Positions 33,091-41,825 of a stretch of DNA of 64,000 nt are shown piece by piece. Below the pieces are notes generated by a model that was not told the origin of the DNA, made no database searches, and saw only the letters and a list, made by a program, of their open reading frames with translations. Made by a program: the position numbers and the translations under genes. How positions within the stretch are numbered: position 1 is the stretch's first letter; each line of letters opens with the position of its first letter. This stretch comes from DATAEE01 sp963725145 (GTDB lineage Bacteria; Acidobacteriota; Vicinamibacteria; Vicinamibacterales; 2-12-FULL-66-21). The DNA is taken from contig CAVRXL010000008.1 in assembly GCA_963725145.1 (NCBI GenBank), positions 62,001 through 126,000 on the forward strand. Direction: 5' to 3'.

Positions 33091-34680
33091 GACCGATCAC
33101 GCGATCGCCGAGCGCCTGGAGCGCCGCTGACCTCGTCCCGATGGCCGGCCTCGCCGTCGCGAGTCTTGCGCTCAGTGGCGCTGTCATCATCCGGCGGCCC
33201 GATCTGGTCATGGGCGCCGACTTTCTGTTCCATGACCCCGGCCACAATCTTTTCATTGCCGACAAGATGCTGTCTGGCGCCTCGCTCTACCGCGATGTGT
33301 TCTCTCAGGTACGGGCCTGTCTCCGCCTACGTGTACACGCTCGTCGCGTCGCTCGTTGGCAACACACCCACCGTGTACTTGTCGTTGTTTGCCGCGACGA
33401 GCGCCGTAAGCATCTGTCTGGCATACACGCTGATGCGGCGAGCGGCTGACCGGAGGACCGCGGTGTCAATCGGTGTCGTGATGCTGGCGGTCCTTCCGAT
33501 CCCAGGCGCCATAGCCGGCGCGTTCACCTCCGCCCCCTTTCTGGTGCTCGAACGCACGCTGCTGCTGCTGGTTGCCTTGTCATGGAGGCCGCCAGCCATG
33601 CGCGGACTCGCGCCGAGCCTGGCTATGGGAATTGCGTTTGGACTCTGGCAGGGAGTGAAATTCGGAGGCGCCCTGTTCGCCGGTGCAGCGGTGCTGGTGC
33701 TCGACGCTCTCTATCTCGCATCGACCGGTTTCTCCGTTCCGCGCTTGAAAACCTGGATGCGATCACTTGCGTTGACGGCTCTGGCATTCATCACCCTTGA
33801 ACTTGCATGGGTTTCGTACGCCTTCCTGACACAGCCGTACGCCGTTGCCGTCGACGTTGTCTGGCCTTCTTACATGTTTCGCGCGTACGGGGTCGTGACG
33901 CCCGATATCCGCTGGCCCACCTGGGGAGGGTGGCGGTTTATGGTGGCGCAATACCTGCTGCCCGTGACGGGCGGCCTGCTGGGTGCAGCCGGCCTTGTCG
34001 GTTGGCTTCGCGCCGCTCGACGCGAGGGCGGCGATGAGGTCCGCACGGGCGACGCCGCAGGCTCAGTGTTCCTGCCGCTCTGGTTTTACGCGGTGGCCTG
34101 CCTGGGGTACTTCAACCACGTCTACCATTTTCAACAGTTCCTGTGGGCACTGATTCCTGCCTCGGCGTGGCTGCTTCCACGCCTGCCGGCGACGGCCAGG
34201 CTCGTGACGGCCCTCGCCTGGGCTCCAGGATTGTTCGTCGTCTTTCGAAGCGCGTTCGTGACGGCTCCTGCCCCGTCGATGGTGTCGGTGCACCTGCCCT
34301 CGGGCGGGACTATCGTCACCAGCGCGAGTGTGGCGGCACGAGTCGCGTTCCTCGAACGATTCGCTGCCACTGAATCCGGCGGAAAGCCAATTCTCTACGT
34401 TCCCTGTGGCTCGGGCTGGCACTATGCCTATGCGGTGCCGGCGCCGACTCGGAACACGTTCTTTTTCGCACCGGAAGTCATTCGGCCGTATGAGCGGGAC
34501 GAGTTTCTGCGATCACTCGATCGGACGGCTGCGTTGATCACATGCGACGAACCATCCAGTTCGCCTCCTCCTCTGGACTCGATACCCTGGCTCGACGCCT
34601 CGATCGCGGATGCTGTCTATAGTCGTCTGGAGCCGTGGAAGACCGAAGCCGGCTGCCGCGTCTTTCGCATCCGCCGCTGA
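33087..34680 (+). pseudogene. GT-C-like multi-pass membrane protein, frameshifted
   Basis: Length is 3n+1. One extra G at 33,308-33,309 breaks 'SLYRDVFSQ' from 'YGPVSAYVYTLV'; removing it gives 530 residues. The N-terminus from the GTG at 33,087 has a membrane helix, then a loop 'FLFHDPGHNLFIADKMLSG', and about ten membrane helices follow. The 'YRDVFSQYGP' loop is characteristic of putative GT-C/ArnT-like glycosyltransferases in surface-glycan loci. A soluble C-terminal region from about 420 ('PILYVPCGSGWHYAY') would be periplasmic. An ATG at 33,141 is an alternative start. It is probably the first gene of the polysaccharide locus or a separate lead gene. Confidence 0.7.
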
Positions 34681-34720
34681 ACGGTCGTGTATCTGAAAAG
34701 ATGCGCAATTTGTATCTCTA

Positions 34721-34750
34721 TTGACACACACCCCGCCGGGCTGGCACTAT
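34721..34750 (+). promoter_or_regulatory. Candidate promoter of the polysaccharide locus
   Basis: TTGACA (34,721-34,726) is a perfect -35. CACTAT 18 bases later is a weak -10. Start of transcription would be near 34,757, giving a leader of about 120 bases to the ATG at 34,876, unlike the leaderless genes elsewhere. Confidence 0.4.
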
Positions 34751-34782
34751 TACCCCTGACTCCCCACCAAAACTCTTGATTG

Positions 34783-34863
34783 CAGGACGCTTGCGGCCGT
34801 CCTGAAGGTACCCGGCCCTGTAACTGAGAGGGCGGAGCTACACCTCTCCCTGTCTTCAGCTCC
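34783..34863 (+). promoter_or_regulatory. Structured 5' leader with possible pseudoknot
   Basis: A hairpin CAGGACG/CGTCCTG (34,783-34,804) comes first. Then GAGAGG (34,826-34,831) pairs with CCTCTC (34,843-34,848) and GGAGCT (34,834-34,839) pairs with AGCTCC (34,858-34,863): interleaved 6-bp stems that form an H-type pseudoknot. The Shine-Dalgarno AAGGAA begins at the next base. This geometry suits translational control (riboswitch or protein-bound leader) of the first regulator gene. It does not match the consensus of c-di-GMP-I, TPP or SAM aptamers as remembered. Confidence 0.5.
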
Positions 34864-34875
34864 AAGGAAATCCAT

Positions 34876-35910
34876 ATGCCTGCAACATCAGCCTCGTCTC
34901 CCGCCCTGGCCCAGGCGCCGCGCGGGTGGCCCGCCGATCTCGCTGGATCGTCGGATGCCATCCGCCTCGCGCGCGACCGGGTCGGGAAGGCGGCGTCGCG
35001 AGAAGGCGGTGTCCTCGTCGTGGTCGACCGGGGCTTCGATGTCGAGGCGATCGCCCGCGAAGTGCATGCGCGAGGGCCCGGTGATCGCGGCCCCTTCGGG
35101 ACGCTCGACTGCGCCGTGCCCGAGACGGCCGAAGTCGAGCGAGCCCTCTTCGGGAGCGCGACCGTTCCCGGTGGTCGGCGCGCGCGTGCCGAGGCGCTCG
35201 AGACGCTTGGAGCGAGCGCACTCGTCGCGACTACGAGCGGTGGGACGTTGCTGCTGACGTCGATCGCCGAGCTTCCCGCCTCGGCGCAGGCTCGTCTCGC
35301 TCGTCTTCTGCGCGACCGTGAGGCGCGCATCGACGGGCCTGACGGACCGCAGGCCAGCCGTCTCTCGCTGCGGATCGTTGCGACGACGCGGCCGCCGGTC
35401 GAGCCGGACGTAGACGAAGGACGTCTCCGTCCCGAGCTGTTTCGTCGACTCTCGGCCGTGCGGATCGATCTGCCCGCGCTCGCGCGGCGCCGCGAGGACA
35501 TCCCGGCGATTGCCCGGCAGATCGTCCGCGAAGTGTCGGAGGCGAGGGGCATCGCCGCTCGTCCGTTCACGCAGGCGGCGCTGGCGCTTCTGGCGGCGCT
35601 CCCGTGGGACGGCAACGTGCACGAGCTGCGGGAGGCGATTGAGGGTCTGAGCGCCACGGCTCCCGGGCCCGCGATTCGCGTCGAAGACGTCCTCGGCCAG
35701 GTGCGGCTCGACGCGCGTCACGGCGCGCTCGGGCCGCAGGCGAGCCTTCGCGAGGCGCGCCGTCAGTTCGAGCGGGAATACATCGCGGCGGTGCTCCGGC
35801 ATTACGAGGGCCGGATGGGGCCGGCGGCGCGGGTCCTCGGGATTCAGCGGACGAATCTCTATCGCAAGGCGCGGCAGCTCGGCATCCCACGCAGAAAGGC
35901 AGCCGAATGA
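34876..35910 (+). CDS. Degenerate NtrC-type regulator with Fis HTH
   Basis: 344 residues. The layout is that of the AAA+ domain of sigma-54 activators plus a C-terminal Fis-type helix-turn-helix ('AARVLGIQRTNLYRKARQLGI', about 318-338), but the key motifs are lost. The Walker A GExGTGKE is replaced by 'VVVDRGFDVEAIA', the GAFTGA loop by 'LFGSATVPGGRR', and Walker B GGTLFLDEI by 'GGTLLLTSIAEL'. 'RLRPELFRRLSAVRIDLPAL' and 'PWDGNVHELREAI' still fit the family. It should bind DNA but neither hydrolyse ATP nor contact sigma-54. As first gene of the operon it is a likely regulator of the glycan cluster. Confidence 0.8.
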   Translation: MPATSASSPALAQAPRGWPADLAGSSDAIRLARDRVGKAASREGGVLVVVDRGFDVEAIAREVHARGPGDRGPFGTLDCAVPETAEVERALFGSATVPGGRRARAEALETLGASALVATTSGGTLLLTSIAELPASAQARLARLLRDREARIDGPDGPQASRLSLRIVATTRPPVEPDVDEGRLRPELFRRLSAVRIDLPALARRREDIPAIARQIVREVSEARGIAARPFTQAALALLAALPWDGNVHELREAIEGLSATAPGPAIRVEDVLGQVRLDARHGALGPQASLREARRQFEREYIAAVLRHYEGRMGPAARVLGIQRTNLYRKARQLGIPRRKAAE

Positions 35911-37106
35911 GGTGCGCAATCCTTGCGACCCTGGCGCTGGCGCTTGCGGCGCCGGTCTCGGCCCAGGACCCGGCGCCGCAGCAGCCGACGGGAGTCGAGA
36001 TGCACGTCGGTCCCGTCACGCTTCGGCCGCGGCTCGAGATCCGCGAGGCGGGCTTCGACTCCAACATCTTCAACGACGCCACCGATCCGAAGGAAGACTT
36101 CACGGCCTCCTTCACGCCGAGGCTCGACGTGCTCGTCGAGCCGAGCTGGGCGCGCATCCGCTATGCGACCTACGCCAACTTCGTCTATTTCCACGAGTTC
36201 ACCGACGAGCGGTCGATCAACGCGGGGAACGAAGGTCGGTTCGAGTTTCTCCTCAATCGCGTCCGTCCTTACGTCTTCGGCTCGGTCGTGAACACGAGCG
36301 ACCGCCCGAACGCCGAGATTGACGCGCGCGCGGAGCGGCGCGACTGGCGGGTCGAGGGCGGCGCGCTCGTCGCGCTCACTCCTCGCACCTCCATCGTCTT
36401 CGCCGCCAGGCGAGGTTCGCTCGAGTTCGAGGAGGACGAGTTCTTCAACGGCGTCCCGCTCGCCGCCACGATGAACAACGACTACGACGCCTACGAGGGC
36501 GGGTTGCGCTTTGCGCTGACCCCCTTGACGACGCTGCAGGTCACGGGAACGTATCAGCGCGATCGGTTCGACACGGCATCAGGCCGCGACGCGACGACGT
36601 GGCGGGTGGCGCCGATGCTGGAATTCGACCCTGACGCGCTCATCGCCGGTCGTCTGACCGTTGGCTTCACCAGCTTCGAGCCCGAGAGCTCCTCGATCGA
36701 GCCTTACCGGGGCCTTACCGCGAACGGCCAGCTGACGTGGCGCCTCAATACGACGAAGCTCGAGGGCCTGATCGAGCGGGACGTCCGCTACTCGTACGAA
36801 CTGCTCCAGCCGTACTACGTGACGACATTCGGCCGGCTCACGCTCACGCAGATCATCACCGGCCCGCTCGACGTACAGCTCGTCGCGGGACGTCAGCGGC
36901 TGGAGTATCGCAACGAGGCGCCGCTCGACGTGGATGTCGATCGCCGCGCCGACACGGTCACGACCTGGGGCGGCGGCATCGGCTTCCGCGTCAGCGACAC
37001 GGCGAGAATCGGGCTCAACTACGAGGACGCGTCGCGCGATTCGCGGCGCCCGGAGCGTAACTTCGATCGGCAGCGCGTCTACGGCTCGCTCGCGTACGGG
37101 TTCTAA
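35907..37106 (+). CDS. Outer-membrane beta-barrel protein of the glycan export system
   Basis: 399 residues, ATGA overlap with the regulator. A signal peptide (1-19, ending VSA) and a short Pro/Gln linker lead to alternating amphipathic beta strands, ending in the aromatic 'LAYGF' C-terminus needed for BAM recognition. Repeated 'RLTVGF', 'GGLRFALTPL' and 'GGGIGFRVSD' strands suggest a barrel of 16-18 strands, as in OMP families encoded next to Wza-like genes (BBP2-type or EpsX-like). It may form the outer pore with the following export protein. Confidence 0.75.
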   Translation: MRCAILATLALALAAPVSAQDPAPQQPTGVEMHVGPVTLRPRLEIREAGFDSNIFNDATDPKEDFTASFTPRLDVLVEPSWARIRYATYANFVYFHEFTDERSINAGNEGRFEFLLNRVRPYVFGSVVNTSDRPNAEIDARAERRDWRVEGGALVALTPRTSIVFAARRGSLEFEEDEFFNGVPLAATMNNDYDAYEGGLRFALTPLTTLQVTGTYQRDRFDTASGRDATTWRVAPMLEFDPDALIAGRLTVGFTSFEPESSSIEPYRGLTANGQLTWRLNTTKLEGLIERDVRYSYELLQPYYVTTFGRLTLTQIITGPLDVQLVAGRQRLEYRNEAPLDVDVDRRADTVTTWGGGIGFRVSDTARIGLNYEDASRDSRRPERNFDRQRVYGSLAYGF

Positions 37107-37109
37107 ACG

Positions 37110-37940
37110 ATGACGATGATACTGGCCTTCGTGTCCATTCTCGCCCTGCAGCCTGCCCAGCAGCCGGCCCCGCCCAGGCCGCCTGCGCCGCCGGAATACA
37201 TCGTCGGCCGGCAGGACGTGCTGAACGTCACGGTCTTCGGCGAGGCGGACATCTCGAAGCGATACACGGTCGACGCCGACGGGACGATCGATTTTCCGTT
37301 CATCGGCCGCGTGCGGGCGGCGGGCCAGACGCTCCGTCAGATCGAGGACCTGCTCGTCAAGCGTCTCGGCGCGGGCTTCCTCGTCAATCCTCAGGTCACC
37401 ATCGAGATCGCGGAGTTTCGCAGTCAGAGCATCTTCGTCACCGGAGAAGTCCGGGCGCCGGGCGCGTACCCGATCAAGGGCAACATGACGATCGTCGAGG
37501 CGCTGGCGCTGGCCGGACCCACGCAGACCGCGAGCAATGAGATCGTCATCGTCCGGCCGAAGAAGACGGGCGAGCCGTCCGGGCCGCTCCTGCCGGGAGA
37601 CGCCGATTCGGCGGAGACGACCAAGGTCAACATCCGCGATCTCCAGAGCGGCAAGCTGTCCCTGAACGTCGTGTTGCAGCCGGGCGACACGGTCTTCGTG
37701 CCGCGGGCGGAAACGTTCTTCGTGACGGGCTACGTGCGCAGCCCGGGGTCCTTCGTCTACGAGCCGGGGATGCAGGTCCTCCAGGCGATCGCGCTCGCCG
37801 GCGGCCTCACCGAGCGCGGATCGAATCGGGGGATGAGGATCCTGCGCGTCGTGGACGGCAAGCAGGAAACCGTCGAGGTGAAGATGACCGACCTCGTCAA
37901 GCCCGGTGACACGATCGTGGTCAGGCAGAGATTCTTCTGA
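37110..37940 (+). CDS. Wza-like polysaccharide export protein
   Basis: 276 residues. An N-terminal hydrophobic signal with a Pro/Gln-rich stretch precedes the Poly_export domain ('YIVGRQDVLNVTVFGEADIS', 'VDADGTIDFPFIGRV', about 28-110). Two SLBB-like domains follow ('IFVTGEVRAPGAYPIKGNMTI', in part, and 'FFVTGYVRSPGSFVYEPGM'). No lipobox cysteine is evident, so it may not be a lipoprotein, unlike E. coli Wza; it probably pairs with the upstream barrel. No Wzc/Wzz chain-length partner is found in the window. Confidence 0.9.
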   Translation: MTMILAFVSILALQPAQQPAPPRPPAPPEYIVGRQDVLNVTVFGEADISKRYTVDADGTIDFPFIGRVRAAGQTLRQIEDLLVKRLGAGFLVNPQVTIEIAEFRSQSIFVTGEVRAPGAYPIKGNMTIVEALALAGPTQTASNEIVIVRPKKTGEPSGPLLPGDADSAETTKVNIRDLQSGKLSLNVVLQPGDTVFVPRAETFFVTGYVRSPGSFVYEPGMQVLQAIALAGGLTERGSNRGMRILRVVDGKQETVEVKMTDLVKPGDTIVVRQRFF

Positions 37941-37944
37941 TCGA

Positions 37945-38820
37945 ATGACGCTCACCTCCCGGCTGCCCTTCAGTTCGCGGCTGGCGCCTCTCATCCGGCG
38001 GGGCGCGCCGCGACGGCTGCGCAACGCCGTTCGTGCGCCCGGGCGAACGGTTGCGTGGTGGTTGAGGCATGGCGCGTATTTGCTCGGGAGTCAGTCCTCG
38101 TGCGCGATTACCCCGGGCTGGACGGCGCGGTGCCACCCGGCGTCGCGGCCGGTGTTCGAGCTCTACGCGCGCCTTTCAGAATTCCAGCGGGAAATGGAAG
38201 AGTTCGTCGCGCTGTGCCGTCCGTCGATGACCTTGTGGGACGTCGGGGCGCATTTCGGCCTGTTCACGCTCGCCGCGGCCCGTTTCGGCGGCCCGCAAGC
38301 GACCGTCATCGCGTTCGAACCGTCGGACGTCGCCGCAGATATTCTTGCGGCGAACGTGCGCCTCGCCGGTGCGCACGCGCGCGTCCGCATCCGCCGGGAA
38401 GCTGTGGGGGCCGACGATGGGTTGGCCCGGCTGCTGACGACCGGCGCCGGCGGGGAACACATGGTTGTGGCGGCGGACACCGCCCGTACCGACGCCCTCC
38501 GGATACCACAGCGCACGCTCGACAGCCTCTTGATGGAAGGGGCGGCCGCGCCGACGCATCTCAAGATTGACGTCGAAGGCTCGGAGGACTCCGTCCTGCG
38601 CGGTGCGCGCCGGCTGCTGGCCGAGCACCAGCCCATCGTGTTTCTCGAGCTGCACGCGGAGATGCTCCGGCGGTCCGGGCGCAAACCCGATCAGGTCCTC
38701 GAGCTGCTCTCGGCTGTCGGCTACGACGATTGGCGCGAGCAATCGCGGCCCGTCGGTTTCGGCGATCTGGACGGCCGGTCGGTCCTCCGGCTGGTCTGTC
38801 GCGCAGGTTCCGTCCGCTAG
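37945..38820 (+). CDS. FkbM-family methyltransferase
   Basis: 291 residues from the ATG at 37,945. A basic N-terminal extension of about 85 residues precedes SAM motif I 'LWDVGAHFGLFTLAAA', acidic motif II 'VIAFEPS' and the FkbM hallmark 'HLKIDVEGSEDSVLRGA'. FkbM enzymes O-methylate polyketides and sugars. Within this locus it most likely methylates a sugar of the repeat unit. Confidence 0.88.
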   Translation: MTLTSRLPFSSRLAPLIRRGAPRRLRNAVRAPGRTVAWWLRHGAYLLGSQSSCAITPGWTARCHPASRPVFELYARLSEFQREMEEFVALCRPSMTLWDVGAHFGLFTLAAARFGGPQATVIAFEPSDVAADILAANVRLAGAHARVRIRREAVGADDGLARLLTTGAGGEHMVVAADTARTDALRIPQRTLDSLLMEGAAAPTHLKIDVEGSEDSVLRGARRLLAEHQPIVFLELHAEMLRRSGRKPDQVLELLSAVGYDDWREQSRPVGFGDLDGRSVLRLVCRAGSVR

Positions 38821-38827
38821 GGTCCAC

Positions 38828-40015
38828 ATGCGTCTTGCGTTCATCGCGACCTCGGGAGCACTGGGTGGTGCCGAGACGAGTCTGCTCGGGGTGCTCGAGA
38901 GCCTGCGCGCGGCGCAGCCGGCGTGGCAGCTTCAGCTGATTGCGCCGGCGGACGGCCCTCTCGTCGCGCGCGCGCGAGAGGCCGACGTCGTCACGCGAGT
39001 ACTCCCGTACCCGCGATCGCTCGCCCGGCTCGGCGAGGGGTCGGCAGACGCGCTGCGGCTGGGGCGGGCGGCGTTCGCCACCGCGGCCCACGCACGCCGG
39101 CTGCGTCAGGCGTTCGAGGCCGATCGGCCGGACATCGTGCACGCCAACGGGTTCAAGGCGCACGTACTCGGAGCCCTTGCCAAGCCGGCTGGAGCGGCGC
39201 TCGTCTGGCATGTCCACGACTACATCAGCGGCCGCGCCAGGACAGCGCAGGCGCTCAGCCGCGTCGCCGGCCGCGCCTCGGCCATCGTGACGAATTCCGA
39301 AAGCGTCTCGCGCGACGTCATGACGACGCTTCGGCCGCGGGCGCCGGTGCAGGTCGTGTACAACGCGGTCGATCTCGCGCGGTTCGCGCCCGAAGGCCCC
39401 CGGGTGGATCTGGATGCCGCGGCCGGTCTGCCGGCGGCGGCTCCCGGCACCGTGCGCGTGGGTCTCGTCGCGACGTTCGGCCGCTGGAAGGGACACGACC
39501 AGTTCTTCCAGGCGATCGCGGGCCTCCCGCGGGCGCTGCCCTTCCGTGCATTCGTCGTCGGCGACTCACTCTACGAGACCGATCGGAGCCAGCTCCGCCG
39601 GGCGGACCTGGAGGCGCGCGTGTCGGCGCTTGGCATCGGCGATCGCGTCGGGTTCACCGGCTTCGCCATCGACGCCGCCTCCGCCATGCGGGCGCTGGAC
39701 GTCGTCGTGCACGCGAGCGTCCAACCGGAGCCGTTCGGGATGGTGATCGCTGAAGCCATGGCGTGCGGCCGGCCGGTCGTCGTGAGCCTGGCGGGGGGCG
39801 CGGCCGAGATCGTGCGCGACGGCGTGGATGCGCTCGGCCACGCGCCGGGCGATGCCGGCGGGCTCGCGGATCGGCTCTCGGCGCTGATCGAGGATCCCGG
39901 CCTGCGCACGCGGCTCGGGCGCGCGGCGCGCCAGACAGCAGAGTCCCGGTTCGATCGCGCCCGGCTCGCGCGGGAGCTCGGGCCGCTCTACGCGAGGCTG
40001 GCGCGCGCCGCGTGA
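38828..40015 (+). CDS. GT4 glycosyltransferase
   Basis: 395 residues. GT-B fold with 'TSGALGGAETSLLGVL' near the N-terminus (acceptor side) and the donor-side 'PEPFGMVIAEAMACGRPVV' (the EX7E motif) at about 303-321. 'GLVATFGRWKGHDQFFQAI' (in part) is the typical start of the C-terminal half. It adds a nucleotide sugar to the growing lipid-linked glycan on the cytoplasmic face; the specific sugar is unknown. The following gene overlaps its stop (TGATG). Confidence 0.88.
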   Translation: MRLAFIATSGALGGAETSLLGVLESLRAAQPAWQLQLIAPADGPLVARAREADVVTRVLPYPRSLARLGEGSADALRLGRAAFATAAHARRLRQAFEADRPDIVHANGFKAHVLGALAKPAGAALVWHVHDYISGRARTAQALSRVAGRASAIVTNSESVSRDVMTTLRPRAPVQVVYNAVDLARFAPEGPRVDLDAAAGLPAAAPGTVRVGLVATFGRWKGHDQFFQAIAGLPRALPFRAFVVGDSLYETDRSQLRRADLEARVSALGIGDRVGFTGFAIDAASAMRALDVVVHASVQPEPFGMVIAEAMACGRPVVVSLAGGAAEIVRDGVDALGHAPGDAGGLADRLSALIEDPGLRTRLGRAARQTAESRFDRARLARELGPLYARLARAA

Positions 40016-41169
40016 TGCACCTGCTTCACGTCACCAGCGGGAACCTGTACGGCGGCGTCGAGCGGGCGCTCGTCGCGTTCGCGCGCGCCGGCCGCCAGGC
40101 GAAGCCCGCCGACACGCCGGAGTCGCGAAGGCAGGTTCGCCAGACGTTTGCACTCGGGTACGATGGCCGTATCCGTCAGGAGCTCGAGGAAGCCGGTGCC
40201 GACCTGGTCACCTTCGGCGCCGCGCGCGCGCGTGTGCCGTGGACCATCTGGCGCGCGCGTCGGGAGCTGGCCGGAGTCATTGCAGCCATCGAACGTCCGC
40301 TGGCCGTCGTCGCGCACTCGCCCTGGGCGCTCGCTGTTCTCGGTCAAGCCGCGAAAGACGCGGGTGCGGTGACCGCGCTCTATCTCCACAATCCGCCCAC
40401 GCCGGCGCTCTGGCCGGACGGCTGGGCGCGCCGAACGCCCGTCGATGTCGTGATCGCGAACAGCCGGTACACGGCCGGCGCGTCGCGCCACTTGTTGCCG
40501 GCGGTTCCCGTCGCATGCCTGTATCCGCCGGTCGATCTGCCCACGATCGTGCCGTCGGATCGCCTGCGCGTGCGCCGCGAGCTGGGGACCGGCGAGGAAG
40601 ACGTGGTCATCCTGCAGGCGAGCCGGATGGAGGCCTGGAAGGGGCATACGGCGCTCGTCGAGGCGCTGGCGAAACTCGGCGACGTGCCCGGCTGGACGGC
40701 CTGGATTGCGGGCGGGGCGCAGCGCCCGTCCGAGCGCGTGTACGTCCTCTCGGTCCGCCGCGCGGTGACGGCGGCCGGCCTCGAGCCGCGCGTGCGATTC
40801 ACGGGCGAGCGCGCGGACATCGCGCGTCTGGCCGCGGCGGCCGACATCTACTGTCAGGCAAATCGCGACCCGGAGCCGTTCGGCATCGCGTTCGTCGAGG
40901 CGCTCGGCGCGGGGCTGCCGGTCGTGACGACGGCTGCCGGCGGTGCCCCGGAGATTGTCGTCGACGACTGCGGGCGGCTCGTCGCCCCGGGAGATGCCGC
41001 GGCCCTGACGGGGGCGCTGAGAGAGCTGATTGGCTCCGCCACGCTCCGGCGGAGCCTCGGCGCGCGCGGGCCGGCGCGGGCGCGCGCGTTGTGCGACGGC
41101 CCGACGCAGCTGGCGCGGCTGGTCGAAATCCTCGGCGAGGTGGTTCCGGCGGGCGCCGCTGCTCGATGA
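40015..41169 (+). CDS. GT4 glycosyltransferase
   Basis: 384 residues, ATG sharing a base with the previous stop. N-terminal 'VTSGNLYGGVERALVAFARAG' (in part) is the acceptor-side loop. 'LQASRMEAWKGHTALVEAL' opens the C-terminal half, and 'PEPFGIAFVEALGAGLPVV' is the donor-binding EX7E region. An 'AHSPWALAVLG' and 'NSRYTAGASRHLL' middle is as usual in GT4. It is not closely similar by eye to its neighbour beyond family motifs. Sugar specificity is unknown. Confidence 0.88.
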   Translation: MHLLHVTSGNLYGGVERALVAFARAGRQAKPADTPESRRQVRQTFALGYDGRIRQELEEAGADLVTFGAARARVPWTIWRARRELAGVIAAIERPLAVVAHSPWALAVLGQAAKDAGAVTALYLHNPPTPALWPDGWARRTPVDVVIANSRYTAGASRHLLPAVPVACLYPPVDLPTIVPSDRLRVRRELGTGEEDVVILQASRMEAWKGHTALVEALAKLGDVPGWTAWIAGGAQRPSERVYVLSVRRAVTAAGLEPRVRFTGERADIARLAAAADIYCQANRDPEPFGIAFVEALGAGLPVVTTAAGGAPEIVVDDCGRLVAPGDAAALTGALRELIGSATLRRSLGARGPARARALCDGPTQLARLVEILGEVVPAGAAAR

Positions 41170-41825
41170 ACGATCTCGAGCTCGAGGCGCGCGCGCGACA
41201 AAGCCGCGGAGAGAGTAACGAAGCGATCCTCGCGACGGCGGCCGCCATTCTGGCGGAGCGCGGGGCCTCCGGAGTCGTGGTCGACGTCGGGTGCGGCGCC
41301 GGGCGGCTGCGCGCGGCGCTCGGGTACCGCCCGTCGCGGTATGTTGGCGTGGACGCCGTTCGGTACGACGAGTTTCCCGCCGGCGCCGAGTTCCTCCGCG
41401 CGGATCTCGATCGCGACGACGTTCCGCTCGACGACAACGCCGCGGACGTTGCGATCGCGCTCGAGACGATCGAGCACCTCGAGAACCCACGGCGGCTCAT
41501 GCGGGAGCTGACCCGCATCGCACGCCCGGGAGGCACGATCCTGGTGTCGACGCCGAACCAGGTCAGCCTGCTCAGCCTTCTCACCGTCGTGACGAAGCAC
41601 CGCTTCAACGCGTTTCAGGATCGGGACTATCCGGCGCACCGCACAGCGCTGCTCGAGGTGGACCTTCGGCGGATGGCGGAAGAGTGCGGCCTCCTGCGGA
41701 TCGACACGAGATTTACGGCGCGCGGCCGCGTGCCGCTCGTGGCGGCGCACTATCCGGGTTGGCTGGCGCGCCGGTTTCCGCGGGCGCTCTCCGACAACAT
41801 CCTGCTCGTTGGCCAGAAAACATGA
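41166..41825 (+). CDS. Class I SAM methyltransferase
   Basis: 219 residues, ATGA overlap upstream and downstream. SAM motif I is 'VVDVGCGAGRLRAAL'. 'DVAIALETIEHLENPRRLMREL' (in part) and 'RPGGTILVSTPNQVSL' are motifs II-III of Methyltransf_11/23 enzymes in surface-glycan clusters. The C-terminal 'ARRFPRALSDNILLVGQKT' is as in sugar or lipid-linked glycan methyltransferases. The methyl acceptor is unknown. Confidence 0.88.
   Translation: MNDLELEARARQSRGESNEAILATAAAILAERGASGVVVDVGCGAGRLRAALGYRPSRYVGVDAVRYDEFPAGAEFLRADLDRDDVPLDDNAADVAIALETIEHLENPRRLMRELTRIARPGGTILVSTPNQVSLLSLLTVVTKHRFNAFQDRDYPAHRTALLEVDLRRMAEECGLLRIDTRFTARGRVPLVAAHYPGWLARRFPRALSDNILLVGQKT

Noticed and set aside
20716..33314. 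Programmed +1 frameshifting at TCAGGTACGG as a firm claim
   Set aside because: No slippery codon, stop codon or stimulatory element is evident, and sequencing or assembly error is simpler; kept only as a question in the findings.
34735..34760. Sigma-54 promoter (CTGGCAC near 34,741)
   Set aside because: TGGCAC matches the -24 element, but the -12 GC with TTGC is missing at the needed spacing (CCCC is found instead), and the linked NtrC-type protein has lost its sigma-54 contact motif.
34811..34850. TPP riboswitch suggested by CTGAGAG
   Set aside because: The matching second conserved arm (ACCTGATCTGGATAAT type) is absent, and the genes downstream are unrelated to thiamine.
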